Positions 9,314 through 18,226 of a stretch of DNA of 64,000 nt are shown one piece after another. The notes under the pieces are model-generated. The model was not told the DNA's origin and searched no databases. It saw only the letters and a list, made by a program, of their open reading frames with translations. Made by a program: the position numbers and the translations under genes. The stretch's first letter is position 1. Each line of letters starts with the position of its first letter. The DNA comes from Desulfosarcina widdelii (GTDB lineage Bacteria > Desulfobacterota > Desulfobacteria > Desulfobacterales > Desulfosarcinaceae): positions 3,286,001-3,350,000 of the forward strand of contig NZ_AP021875.1 of assembly GCF_009688965.1 (NCBI RefSeq). The letters are read 5' to 3'.

Positions 9314-11270
9314 CGCTCAAAATTCCTCTCTTGGTTAAATCTTCGGCCACATACCCCAGATCCAGATCCTTTAATCTTTCCCGGGTGGGAATGCCATCTA
9401 CAGTCCACCCCTTGAATTGGTAATAATGCATCATCAACGCTTCTTCCAGTTCGGGGAACCGATGCTTCCAATGGTCCTCGGGCGGCAGTTCCTCGACTCT
9501 TCTCAGCCCTCTCATATTGTTCAAGGCCCGGTGAAGGTTCCGGCTTCTGTTGACAATTTTCTTCAGCCCCTGCTTATCGATATCCATTCCGGTCGCCGAT
9601 GAAATCAACTTCGGATAATTATGAATATGGTAGGGCGGCTTGAGGCAAAAAGATCCCATGCCTGCGCAAAGCCCCAGAGCGTCGTCGATGTTGTGCAGCA
9701 TCTCCATCCAATCCACAATTTGGGATGCTATTTCGGGGGTTGGATAGTGCGGGTTGGCCTTTTCTCCCCGAGGTTCCCAGTCCAGAAAATACTGCTTGAA
9801 TTTTTCGTCCGGAAGCTGCGGCCAATCCTCTACAAAAGCCTCCCTGTGCTCCTTTTTAGGGAATGCCGCCTGGGGCCAGTTGCCCTCGATCTGGGTTATG
9901 CTCACTTTTTCGTTTGTAGCATACATCAGATAGTACAAAGGGTCGAACATGCCCAGCTTGATATTCATCTGCTCATGCTTCTTGGTAGTGTTGTGATCGA
10001 AGTCCTCCGCTCCGTTTCCGATTCTTCGGGCCGCCCAATAGGTGCCGTCAGCCAGCACGTCGCCGATGCCCTCCCGCCGGGCAATGCGATCCAAAAGCCA
10101 GAAAAACCGTCCTTCCTTGTCCGCTGGACAGCCTTTAAAATCGGCATCGGTTAAAATGCCCGCCTCGTACAATTCGAAACCAAATGCCAGGATCTGGGGC
10201 GTTGAGAATGAATCCAACCCATACTCGAAAGCGCGCTGACAGATTTCCCACGAAAAATCCAGATCATCGACAAACGCCGCCATGGCATAGGTCAGTTTCG
10301 AAAAGCATTTCATCATGTATCTGGGAACGTCTTTGTGTGCGATTAAAGCGCCACACTGCTGCGGGCAATTGAAACAACTGATGAACCGCTTGATGGCGCC
10401 GGTTTGACTTTTTTCCCAGCTTTTTTCGATTTCCTCTGTCCAGAAATCCTTTCTGCGGACGCGGGCATTGCCCCAGGCAAAGCTTTCCGTATGCCATTTT
10501 TCGTCCACATGCTTCATCATCTGGGGCGATCCGATTCCCGATAAAATCGGCATCAGGCCCGGCAGGGGATTGGCGTTCCTGAAATCGATATATTTCCTGA
10601 TCTCCTTCATATGCTCCATAAATTCAGCCCCGCGGGCCAGATGGACCGCCTTGGTCCCTCGCACGGCGATCGCCTTGATGTTCTTGTCTCCCATGACCGC
10701 CCCGCCGCCGCCCCTGCTGGAACTCGACCGCGACTGCTCGATGGAAGCCGTGAAGCATCGGTTCTCTCCGGCCAGGCCGATGGCTGAGATCTGCACGTAA
10801 GGATCGTTTAACTCTTTTCGGATCAGCTCCTGGGTCTCGACGGCACCTTTGCCTTTCAAGTGGGTGGCATCGCGCAGTTCCACCGTTTCGTTGTGGATCC
10901 AGATATAGATCAGCTCTGGAGATTTACCGCGTATTACGACTTTGTCGTAACCGGCATATTTCAGCTCCGACGCCCAAAAGCCCCCCATCATCGGATAGGC
11001 CAAAAGGTCTGTCTGGGGCGAAATAAAACTGACGATCGTTCGATTGGCGCTGAAAGCCGGCGTTCCGCACAAAAGACCCGAACTGTAGATGAGAAGATTC
11101 TCAGGGTCGAATGCTTTCGTTTCCGGAGGCACCCGGTCGTAGTGAATTTTGACGCTAGTTCCCAGTCCGCCCAGATGTGTTTCGAGAAGTTGCGGATCGG
11201 TCTCTACCCGTTCGATATTGCCTCGAGTCAAGTCGATTTCCAAATTGTATCCGGTTTCGGCATAGCGCAT
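9267..11270 (-). CDS. bamB: BamB-like tungsten aldehyde:ferredoxin oxidoreductase-family catalytic subunit
   Basis: 667 residues of the AOR family. The N-terminus (RYAETGYNLEIDLTRGNIE), the GLLCGTPAF and MMGGFWASELKYAGYDK segments and the ISCFNCPQQCG [4Fe-4S] region closely resemble, from memory, BamB of Geobacter benzoyl-CoA reductase. A further conserved Cys region is LGLCAGMGSFC near the C-terminus. BamB reduces benzoyl-CoA to the cyclic dienoyl-CoA at a W-bis-pyranopterin site. The downstream ferredoxin gene supports a BamBC core. BamDEFGHI are not in the window, so a different aryl-CoA or aldehyde substrate remains possible. A good ribosome binding site (AGAGGA) precedes the ATG. Confidence 0.85.
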   Translation of the reverse strand: MRYAETGYNLEIDLTRGNIERVETDPQLLETHLGGLGTSVKIHYDRVPPETKAFDPENLLIYSSGLLCGTPAFSANRTIVSFISPQTDLLAYPMMGGFWASELKYAGYDKVVIRGKSPELIYIWIHNETVELRDATHLKGKGAVETQELIRKELNDPYVQISAIGLAGENRCFTASIEQSRSSSSRGGGGAVMGDKNIKAIAVRGTKAVHLARGAEFMEHMKEIRKYIDFRNANPLPGLMPILSGIGSPQMMKHVDEKWHTESFAWGNARVRRKDFWTEEIEKSWEKSQTGAIKRFISCFNCPQQCGALIAHKDVPRYMMKCFSKLTYAMAAFVDDLDFSWEICQRAFEYGLDSFSTPQILAFGFELYEAGILTDADFKGCPADKEGRFFWLLDRIARREGIGDVLADGTYWAARRIGNGAEDFDHNTTKKHEQMNIKLGMFDPLYYLMYATNEKVSITQIEGNWPQAAFPKKEHREAFVEDWPQLPDEKFKQYFLDWEPRGEKANPHYPTPEIASQIVDWMEMLHNIDDALGLCAGMGSFCLKPPYHIHNYPKLISSATGMDIDKQGLKKIVNRSRNLHRALNNMRGLRRVEELPPEDHWKHRFPELEEALMMHYYQFKGWTVDGIPTRERLKDLDLGYVAEDLTKRGILSDGQDQKKGENHQDRC

Positions 11271-11340
11271 GGTTCAATTCCTCTGGCCTTACAGTTTTCT
11301 TTGTTTTCAACCAGCAATTTTGAGTAAAAATAGGAAAACG

Positions 11341-12504
11341 TCAGCGGGCAACGACTTTGAATCGTTTCGGTACAGTCACTGTCTTGCTAACATGATGATC
11401 TAACTGCCTTCCCAGTGGAACTTGCGACGCCCGCCGATGATCGTTTTCCTCTCCGGGTCGCTTTTTAAAGGAATCGATATTTAGCAGGCCATCGTTTCCG
11501 TGACCCGATGCTGCGTTGTTATAAGGGATGTACAATCCGTTTCGATGTCCCATCATCTTGAGCAGTGCCGGCCGGATGAATTGTTCAAAGGAAAGCATCG
11601 TTGCCGATGGGTTTCCGGGCAACCCGAAGACCGGACGATTTCCGATGGTTCCAAATAGGGTCGGTTTTCCGGGTTTGGCAAATATCGTGGAAAACCGCAT
11701 TTCCATTCCCATGGATGCGAATGTCTCGCGAATCAGGTCGTATTTTCCTCGGGAAGTGCCGCCGGAAGTGACGATCAAGTCCGCTCGAAGCGCCTCGGTT
11801 AGGATGTCCTGTTGGGACCGCAGTTTGTCCTCGACAATGCCGAGGCAAAGGGGCGTGGCGCCGACCTCGACAACCTGGGCAGCCAATGCGTATAAATTCG
11901 AGCACATGGCTTTCCAGGGAGAAGCCGGTTCGTGAAAGTCCGACAGTTCATCTCCCGTCGAGAGAATCGCGACAGTGGGCTTCCGATGTACATAAACATA
12001 GGCGCGACGCATGCTGGCCAGCGCACCGATTTCCAGTGGGCCGATGACGTCTCCTGCACGAAGGACAATTTGTCCTTTTTTCAGTGAGTCTCCCTTCGGG
12101 CGTATACCATATCCCTGCCCCGGATTGGCCATGCACATCACGTTACCGCTGTCTTCAGCCGTTGCCTCCAGCTTTATCACCGTATCCGCACCTTCGGGAA
12201 CCAGCCCCCCGGTCATGATTCGAACCGCTTCACCGTCGCCTACGGTTGCCCCGCATGGTTTTCCGGCGGGCGCTTCGCCGATAATCCTGAGATGGACAGG
12301 ATGACGGCGTGAAACGCCTTGAAGCGAGGTATGCCGTATGGCGTAGCCGTCAAGCGCAGAGACGTCCGAGGCAGGCAGATCTTCTATGGCAGCGATATCC
12401 AGGGCAAGGACTCTTCTCAATGCCTCGATGATGGGCACGCTTTCTCGCCCCAAAACCGGAGTTGCCTGCAAAATCCGTCCCTGTGCCTCATGGAGATCGA
12501 TCAT
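11341..12504 (-). CDS. moeA: MoeA-family molybdopterin insertase (first gene of bamBC unit)
   Basis: 387 residues. It contains DVSALDGYAIR, GEAVRIMTGGLVPEGADTVI, ILSTGDEL, TSGGTSRGKYD and GLPGNPSATM, all typical of MoeA. It is the promoter-proximal gene of the unit, 70 bp before bamB, and a 22-bp dyad lies 25 bp upstream of its start. The last 40 residues do not look like MoeA domain IV, and the +1 frame over the same bases contains a more family-like stretch (KTIIGGRRKFHWEG) before a stop. A frameshift or a degenerated C-terminus is therefore possible. It is a canonical-loop MoeA, unlike the copy after bamC. Confidence 0.88.
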   Translation of the reverse strand: MIDLHEAQGRILQATPVLGRESVPIIEALRRVLALDIAAIEDLPASDVSALDGYAIRHTSLQGVSRRHPVHLRIIGEAPAGKPCGATVGDGEAVRIMTGGLVPEGADTVIKLEATAEDSGNVMCMANPGQGYGIRPKGDSLKKGQIVLRAGDVIGPLEIGALASMRRAYVYVHRKPTVAILSTGDELSDFHEPASPWKAMCSNLYALAAQVVEVGATPLCLGIVEDKLRSQQDILTEALRADLIVTSGGTSRGKYDLIRETFASMGMEMRFSTIFAKPGKPTLFGTIGNRPVFGLPGNPSATMLSFEQFIRPALLKMMGHRNGLYIPYNNAASGHGNDGLLNIDSFKKRPGEENDHRRASQVPLGRQLDHHVSKTVTVPKRFKVVAR

Positions 12505-12853
12505 ACCTGTGCCTCAATACATTTGTTTGTTGTGTCAACAGAGACATAACGAATACGCTACGAATAAACCCCGCATAACGGGTTGTTTTTCAATGATCGG
12601 GTATCCTGGAGTTTTTGTACGGGCCTGGGTTCTGCTTCGCATAAAAAAGATACAATATAGCTTTTATGTAGCTTTAACTTAGCTGAATGTCAACACCATT
12701 GTTTGCGGCTGTTTTCGAAACCCAAGCTGATCGACATGAGGTGTCAAGCTGTGTCATGATGGGAGGTATCCAACGATAATTGGTGAGGTCGAAGGCGAAA
12801 GATGGATTCGGTGATGAACCGATCCGAACCGCGTCGCCCTAACAATAAGGTCT
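12505..12853. other. Intergenic region upstream of the moeA-bamBC unit
   Basis: About 350 bp without a supported gene, AT-richer than its neighbours. It holds the dyad operator at 12529-12550 next to the moeA start and the end of the FDH2 operon on the other side. No clear intrinsic terminator was seen for the gene ending at 12854. Confidence 0.6.
12529..12550 (-). promoter_or_regulatory. Mo/W-type dyad operator, site 2 (upstream of moeA-bamBC)
   Basis: Plus-strand GTTGTGTCA, four-base spacer, AGACATAAC, with 7 of 9 arm positions symmetric. It lies 25 bp from the moeA start codon, close enough to overlap the transcription start or leader, which would suit repression. It has the same 22-bp geometry as the four other sites. 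Confidence 0.65.
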
Positions 12854-13630
12854 TTAAATGGTAGGAAACTTTTGCGACAGAGAAAAATCGCACCCGTCAA
12901 GAAATCGGCTGGAAGCGTCGGCGTTGCAGATGATTCTTTCAATATCGTCGCCCATTTCGTTGAAGCAATCCAAATCGAACCGGCATAAATTCGCTGCAAT
13001 CAAGGTGTTGTCCTCGCGGGCGGCAGTCACCATCCGCTTGGCAAGGTCCCTGCAATCGGCGATTTGCCATGCGGCTAAAAAAGCAATAGTATCGGCCACG
13101 CGGCACATTCGCCGATCAAGCAGGGCCAGGTAGTCCGAATGCATCCATCCCGAGGATGCGAGTCGTTCTTTCAAGTAGGGAATCAGCGCCTTCTCGCAGA
13201 CATGGGAAAGTGTTTTCCTGCTGAGCCAGGTTGCCGGTTCTTCCCTGCCAATGGCCGAAGTGAATTGCTCGCGCAGACCGCAATGACGCTTTTTTATGAC
13301 AGGATCGGTTCTTCCTTGCACAAAAATCTTGATCCGGCGCGGATTGACCAGCAGGTCGCCGGCAGCCTGGAATTCACAGTGGTCGGCATAATCACCCGCC
13401 TGTTTCAACGCCAGTTCGGCAAGCCGGGCCAAGGTAAGCCAGAAAAGACGTGGATCGGCAGCTTCGATGCCCATGAGTTCTTCCAGCCGCTGCTCACACC
13501 ATGCCTCGTTGGGCAGACGCTGAACATCTTTGGTCAATCGACGGTTTAAATTCGACCAAAGAACATGCGTCTGAAGATGGGCACCACCGATGCAACTGTT
13601 TCCGGAAATTGATGCGGGTATGGTTCGCAT
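12854..13630 (-). CDS. Protein of unknown function in the FDH2-aldehyde dehydrogenase operon
   Basis: 258 residues that I do not recognise. There is no signal peptide or membrane segment. The protein is helix-rich with scattered Cys and His residues but no CxxC pairs, and has dense Arg/Leu heptad-like stretches in the middle. It starts 28 bp after the aldehyde dehydrogenase stop, with AAAAGG just upstream of the ATG, so it is most likely the third gene of the operon. An enzyme-specific chaperone or accessory role is plausible from position but has no sequence support. Confidence 0.6.
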   Translation of the reverse strand: MRTIPASISGNSCIGGAHLQTHVLWSNLNRRLTKDVQRLPNEAWCEQRLEELMGIEAADPRLFWLTLARLAELALKQAGDYADHCEFQAAGDLLVNPRRIKIFVQGRTDPVIKKRHCGLREQFTSAIGREEPATWLSRKTLSHVCEKALIPYLKERLASSGWMHSDYLALLDRRMCRVADTIAFLAAWQIADCRDLAKRMVTAAREDNTLIAANLCRFDLDCFNEMGDDIERIICNADASSRFLDGCDFSLSQKFPTI

Positions 13631-13658
13631 ACCTTTTCCCTGGCTTGATGTCGCCTTT

Positions 13659-15086
13659 TCAACTCATGAAAAAACGGTAGATGAAACGGTGAACGACCCG
13701 GCCGTATGGAGGGTAGATCAGTTTCCCGCTGTTGAATTTGGGTTTGGTCAACACACCCTTGGCTTTCGACAGGGCCAGAAACCCCTCGTGGCCGTGATAC
13801 TGACCCATACCCGAAGGTCCTACGCCGCCGAAGGGCATATCGTCCTGGGTCACGTGCACCAGGGTATCGTTGACCGACACCCCGCCCGAATGGGTGTGGG
13901 TGAGAATATAGTCGATATTCTGTTTGTCACGATCGAAATAGTACAGGGCCAGCGGTCGGGGATGATCGTTGACGTAGGCCACCGCATCTTCGAGCTTATC
14001 GTAGGGCACCACCGGCAGGAGCGGACCGAAAATCTCTTCCTGCATCACCTCCATCTCTTCGTTGACGTCAAGAAGAATCCGTATCGGCATCTTGCGGACC
14101 TCGGCAAAGACCTCGCCGGCCGGGTTGACCTCGACGACGCGGGCGCCCTTCTGAACGGCATCTTCCAAAAGGGCATGAAGGCGCTGGTACTCCTTGTCGT
14201 TTACGATTCCGGTATACTGGCTATTTTCCGCCATGGTCGGGTACATCCCACCCATCACATCGGCAAACCGGGACACGAATTCGTCCACGACCGGTCGGGG
14301 GCATAGCACGTAATCCGGGGCCACGCAGGTCTGCCCCATGTTGAACACCTTACCGAAGGCGATGGGGGGCACTGCCTCAGCCATATCCATACCGGGAGCG
14401 ATGATCACCGGCGATTTGCCGCCCAGTTCCAGCGTCACCGGCGTGAGATTGTCCGCCGCCGCCCGCATGACATGCCGGCCCACGGAAGTCGATCCGGTAA
14501 ACACCAGATGATCCCAATCCAATTTTGAAAATGCCGACCCCAACCCCGGTGCGCCACCGATTACAGCGACCTGGTCTTCGGAGAAAATCTCCGCCATCAT
14601 TTTACACACGACTTCGGCCGTTGCCGGAGTGAAGGCGCTCATTTTGATCATGGCCCGGTTTCCCGCGGCCAGTGCGCCCACAAGGGGTCCGATGGCCAGA
14701 TAAACCGGATAGTTCCACGGCGTGATGATGCCCACCACGCCCAATGGCTGGTAGATGACGCGGGTGCTGGCCGGCAGATAAAGAAACCCCGGCCAACGGC
14801 GGGAAGGTTTCATCCACTTTTTGACGCGCTTGGCGGCATGACGAATGCCTTCCAGGCTCGGCAGAATTTCGGCCAGGTAGGACTCGTCTTTACAGCGGCA
14901 GCCGAAGTCCTGATCGATGGCTGCGGCGATTTCTCCTTTACGGCGGATCAAGGCCTTTTCCAACCGTTTGAGATTACCGACACGCTGGCCGGCGTCCGGC
15001 ATGGGATTGCGCCGGAAAGCATCTTGCTGGCATTTGAATATCCGTTCCATTTCCGCGGTCGCATTCGTCTGCTCTATACTTGTCAC
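13659..15086 (-). CDS. NAD(P)-dependent aldehyde dehydrogenase, coniferyl-aldehyde dehydrogenase-like
   Basis: 475 residues of the ALDH superfamily, oxidising an aldehyde to its acid in the cytoplasm. It shows PWNYPVYLAIGPLVGALAAGN, the FTGSTSVG coenzyme loop, the catalytic-base motif LELGGKSP, and the nucleophile in FNMGQTCVAPDYVL. The aromatic-rich C-terminus and the short length match the coniferyl-aldehyde type more than the betaine-aldehyde type. Translation appears to start at a GTG preceded by GAGG. It follows the FDH2 gene by 95 bp and precedes the unknown gene, suggesting coupled oxidation of an aldehyde and formate. The true substrate is unknown. Confidence 0.9.
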   Translation of the reverse strand: MTSIEQTNATAEMERIFKCQQDAFRRNPMPDAGQRVGNLKRLEKALIRRKGEIAAAIDQDFGCRCKDESYLAEILPSLEGIRHAAKRVKKWMKPSRRWPGFLYLPASTRVIYQPLGVVGIITPWNYPVYLAIGPLVGALAAGNRAMIKMSAFTPATAEVVCKMMAEIFSEDQVAVIGGAPGLGSAFSKLDWDHLVFTGSTSVGRHVMRAAADNLTPVTLELGGKSPVIIAPGMDMAEAVPPIAFGKVFNMGQTCVAPDYVLCPRPVVDEFVSRFADVMGGMYPTMAENSQYTGIVNDKEYQRLHALLEDAVQKGARVVEVNPAGEVFAEVRKMPIRILLDVNEEMEVMQEEIFGPLLPVVPYDKLEDAVAYVNDHPRPLALYYFDRDKQNIDYILTHTHSGGVSVNDTLVHVTQDDMPFGGVGPSGMGQYHGHEGFLALSKAKGVLTKPKFNSGKLIYPPYGRVVHRFIYRFFMS

Positions 15087-15181
15087 TGGCGCCTCGCTGT
15101 TTTGCCCGATTCCGATTCCATTGAGCTGCCGGCTTCAGCACACATGCCTGCCGGCGAACCAATCCTCTATCCGTTTCGCAC

Positions 15182-17950
15182 TCACATTTTTTCGATTCTC
15201 ACGGCGCAAGCCTTGTATTCTGCCGTCAACGTGACGGGGTCGAAGGCCGCGTTGGTCAGCCAGTTGGCATTGCCTTCCCGGAAATGAAAGGCCATCCAGA
15301 CCATGCCTTCAGGCACTTCGAGGGTCACGTTGGCCGTTACATTCACTTCGCCGCGGCGTGATTTGACGCGGATCTTCTCGCCGTTGGCGATACCGACCCG
15401 ATCCGCATCGACAAAGGAGATATCGGCGGTCTCCTCGCCCAAAAGATCGTTGAGTCCTTCACAACGACCGGTTTGGGTACGCGTGTGATAATGGTAAAGC
15501 CGCCGCCCGGTGCTGAGCACCAGGGGATATTCCTCATCGGGGACCTCGGCCGGCGGTGTCCATTCGGCCGGCATGAAGCGCCCAAGCCCGAAGGTAAATT
15601 TACCGTCCTTATGCAAAAAGGTGGTGCCGGGGTGTTCGACCGTGGGACAGGGCCATTGAAGTCCGTCTTCCTCAATGCGGTAATATTTGATACCGCCCAA
15701 GCTAGGAGCCAGTGCCGAGATTTCGTTGTCCCAGATCTCCTTACCGCTGTCGGAAGCCCAATCGTGCCCGAAGCGTTTGGCGATCTGTTTGAAAATCCAC
15801 CAGTTGGGTTTTGCGTCACCCGGCGCCTGGCTAGCCGTGCGCACCCGGTTGACCCGGCGTTCGCTGTTGGTGAAGGTGCCGTCGTTTTCGCTCCAGGCTG
15901 CCGCCGGCAACACCACATGGGCAAAGCGGGTGGTTTCGTTATGAAAAATATCCTGAACCACGAGGAACTCTGCCGAGGCCAATTCGTGCTCCACCTTGTG
16001 GATATCCGGCTCGGTATTGGCCATATTTTCGCCGAAAATGTAGAAGGCACGAACCTTGCCGTCCACCAACCCCTCCATCATCTGGGGAATCATCAGCCCC
16101 AGTTTGGTGGACATGCCGGTGGTTTCCCAGGCTTGCTCGAATTTCGCGCACATCTTCTCGTCGGTCACGGCCTGGTAGCCGGGATAAACGTTTGGAAGCG
16201 CACCCATGTCGCAGGCGCCCTGGACGTTGTTCTGGCCACGCAGCGGATTGACGCCGCCCATTTCCACACCCATGTTGCCCAGCAGCATCTGCAGGTTGGC
16301 GGTGGACATGACGTTGTTCCTGCCGCAGGTGTGCTCGGTGATACCCAAGGTGTAGCACAGCATCACCGGTTTTACCGAGGCCAGCATGCGCGCCGTTTTC
16401 CGGATGGTTTCGGCATCGATGCCGCAGATGTCGACCACTTTCTCCGGTGGATAGGTCATAACGATTTCTTTGAGCTGCTCGAAACCGGTAGTGTTGTTCT
16501 CCACGAAGAGCTTGTCGTAAAGATCCTCATCGATCAAAACATACATCAGGGCATTGAGCAGGGCGATATCGCTGCCGACCTTGAGCTGCAAATGCATGTC
16601 TGCAAAATCCACCAACCGATGCCGCCGGGGATCGGCCACAATCAGTTTGGCGCCCTTGAGCAACGCGTTTTTCAAAAAGGTTGAGGCTACGGGATGCGCC
16701 TCGGTCATGTTGGAACCGATAACAAAGAACATTTTGGCCCGAGAAAACTCGGAGAAAGAGTTGGTCATGGCACCTGACCCAAACGTGGCCGCCAGCCCGG
16801 CGACCGTCGGGGCATGTCAAGTACGGGCGCAATGGTCTATGTTGTTGGTCTTGAACACCCCTCTGAAAAGCTTCTGCATCTGATACGAATCTTCGTTGAT
16901 GGACCGGGCACAGCTTACACCGGCCACGGCGTCGGGACCGCTTTCCTTGATAATCTCCTTGAGCTTGCTGGCCACCAGATATAGGGCTTCGTCCCAGGAG
17001 GCCTCCCGGAACGCGTCTCCTTCCCGGATCAGTGGCGTCGTGAGGCGTTCGTCCGAGTAGATAAAATCGTAGCCGAAGCGGCCCTTGACGCACAGGCGTC
17101 CCTTGTTTGGGGAGCCCTCTTCCACACCGGTCACCTTGACGATGCGGCCATCCTTCACATGCAGCCATTGCTGGCACCCTACGCCGCAGTATGGGCAGGT
17201 AGTACGGATTTTCTCGACATCCCAGGGCCGCCAGTCAAAGCGTGCCTTTTTCTCGGTCAAGGCACCGGTGGGGCAGGCCTGAATGCACTCTCCGCAGAAG
17301 ACACACTGGTCGGAATCCTTGAGCGGTACGTCGCCGGCGGTCACGATCTTGGTGGCATCCCCCTGATAACCGAAGTTGATGGCCCGGTTGACCTGAACCT
17401 CGTTGCAGGCCTGAACGCAGCGGCCACAAAGAATGCAGCGGGAATGGTCGCGCACGATCAGGGGGTTGACGGTTTCCATGGGATACGGGGTCTGTCGACG
17501 CGGATATTTGCCACCCTCGACCTGATAATGATAGGCCAGGTCCTGGAGCTGGCAATCGCCCCAGGAAGGACAAAGCGTGTCGAAATTATCGCTTGCGGCG
17601 GCCTGCATCTGGACCTCGGTCCATTTGCTTTCCCGGCCGGAACCGATCGAACAGTTGTGATTGCCCGAAGCCAGCATAAGCTCCAGCGTTTCCCGCCTGG
17701 AGGCGACTACCTTGGGCGATTCGGTCAAAACGACCATGCCGTCCGCAGCCGGTGTATTGCATGCGGTCATCAAATTGCTGCTGCCATCAACTTCCACCAC
17801 GCAGATTCGGCACCTGCCCGTAGGAGTTGCATCCTTCAGATAACACAACGTCGGAATGTGGATGTCGTGCGCTTCGGCGACCTGGAGAATGGTCCGCCCT
17901 GGTTCGAAAGGCAACGCCGAACCATTTATTAATATTGTGCCCTGCTCCAT
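15182..17950 (-). CDS. fdhA: Soluble formate dehydrogenase catalytic subunit with NuoG-like N-terminus, selenocysteine-containing
   Basis: 922 residues when the TGA at 16819-16817 is read as Sec378 (context C-A-R-T-Sec-H-A-P-T-V-A-G-L-A). The N-terminus is a [2Fe-2S] domain (Cys36, 47, 50, 64), followed by a His-Cys3-type cluster region, two ferredoxin clusters (CILCGRCVQAC, CVFCGECIQACPTG), then the catalytic FDH domain with CPYCGVGC. This layout is that of cytoplasmic NAD- or ferredoxin-linked FDHs. There is no Tat signal. No NuoE or NuoF-like diaphorase partner follows; instead an aldehyde dehydrogenase does, so the electron acceptor is unclear. A good ribosome binding site (AAAGGAG) and a dyad operator lie upstream. 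Confidence 0.94.
16787..16819 (-). promoter_or_regulatory. Bacterial SECIS hairpin of the second formate dehydrogenase
   Basis: After the UGA at 16819-16817, GGTCGCC (16805-16799) pairs over seven positions, one of them G-U, with GGCGGCC (16793-16787). The loop is GGGCT, close to the GGTCT-type apical loop of E. coli fdhF. The distance from the UGA is typical. This is the more convincing of the two SECIS candidates in the window. Confidence 0.72.
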
Positions 17951-18011
17951 GGGCTGCTCCTTTCTCTGGGTTTTGCAGGCTTGATTATTGCCGGTGGTCG
18001 CAACACCGATC

Positions 18012-18033
18012 TCTATGTCATGGGTGACATAAC
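18012..18033 (-). promoter_or_regulatory. Mo/W-type dyad operator, site 3 (upstream of FDH2)
   Basis: Plus-strand TCTATGTCA, four-base spacer, TGACATAAC, with a perfect ATGTCA-N4-TGACAT core. It is 62 bp upstream of the FDH2 start. A minus-strand TTGACA (18063-18058) lies such that a -10 would abut the dyad, placing it over the transcription start. Confidence 0.68.
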
Positions 18034-18136
18034 GTAGCTATTCGAAATCGATGGATTTGTCAATCGATAACAACGCATTTGAAGGTGCGACGTTCACGAA
18101 TTTGTTCAGCGGGAAAAGTGCCGAACCAAGCGCATT

Positions 18137-18158
18137 CATATATCCGCATTGACATAAT
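18137..18158 (+). promoter_or_regulatory. Mo/W-type dyad operator, site 4, with overlapping -35 (upstream of PsrA-like gene)
   Basis: CATATATCC, four-base spacer, TGACATAAT. The right arm matches the consensus well and the left arm is weak (5 of 9). TTGACA at 18149-18154 is a candidate -35, with TATTTC 17 bases later as a weak -10. The gene starts at 18227. This is the least certain of the five sites. Confidence 0.45.
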
Positions 18159-18226
18159 GCCGCGGCTGCGGTATTTCCGCATTAAATAGATCAAAATAAC
18201 AATGCATAATGGACGGGAGACAGTTT

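Noticed and set aside
12721..12760. GTGTCA/TGTCATG-like sequences near 12740 as another Mo/W dyad
   Set aside because: The half-sites are in the same orientation and with wrong spacing, so they do not form the 22-bp dyad.
12754..12999. Short minus-strand ORF in the gap before the bamBC unit
   Set aside because: Overlaps the unknown gene of the FDH2 operon in another frame and has no start signal.
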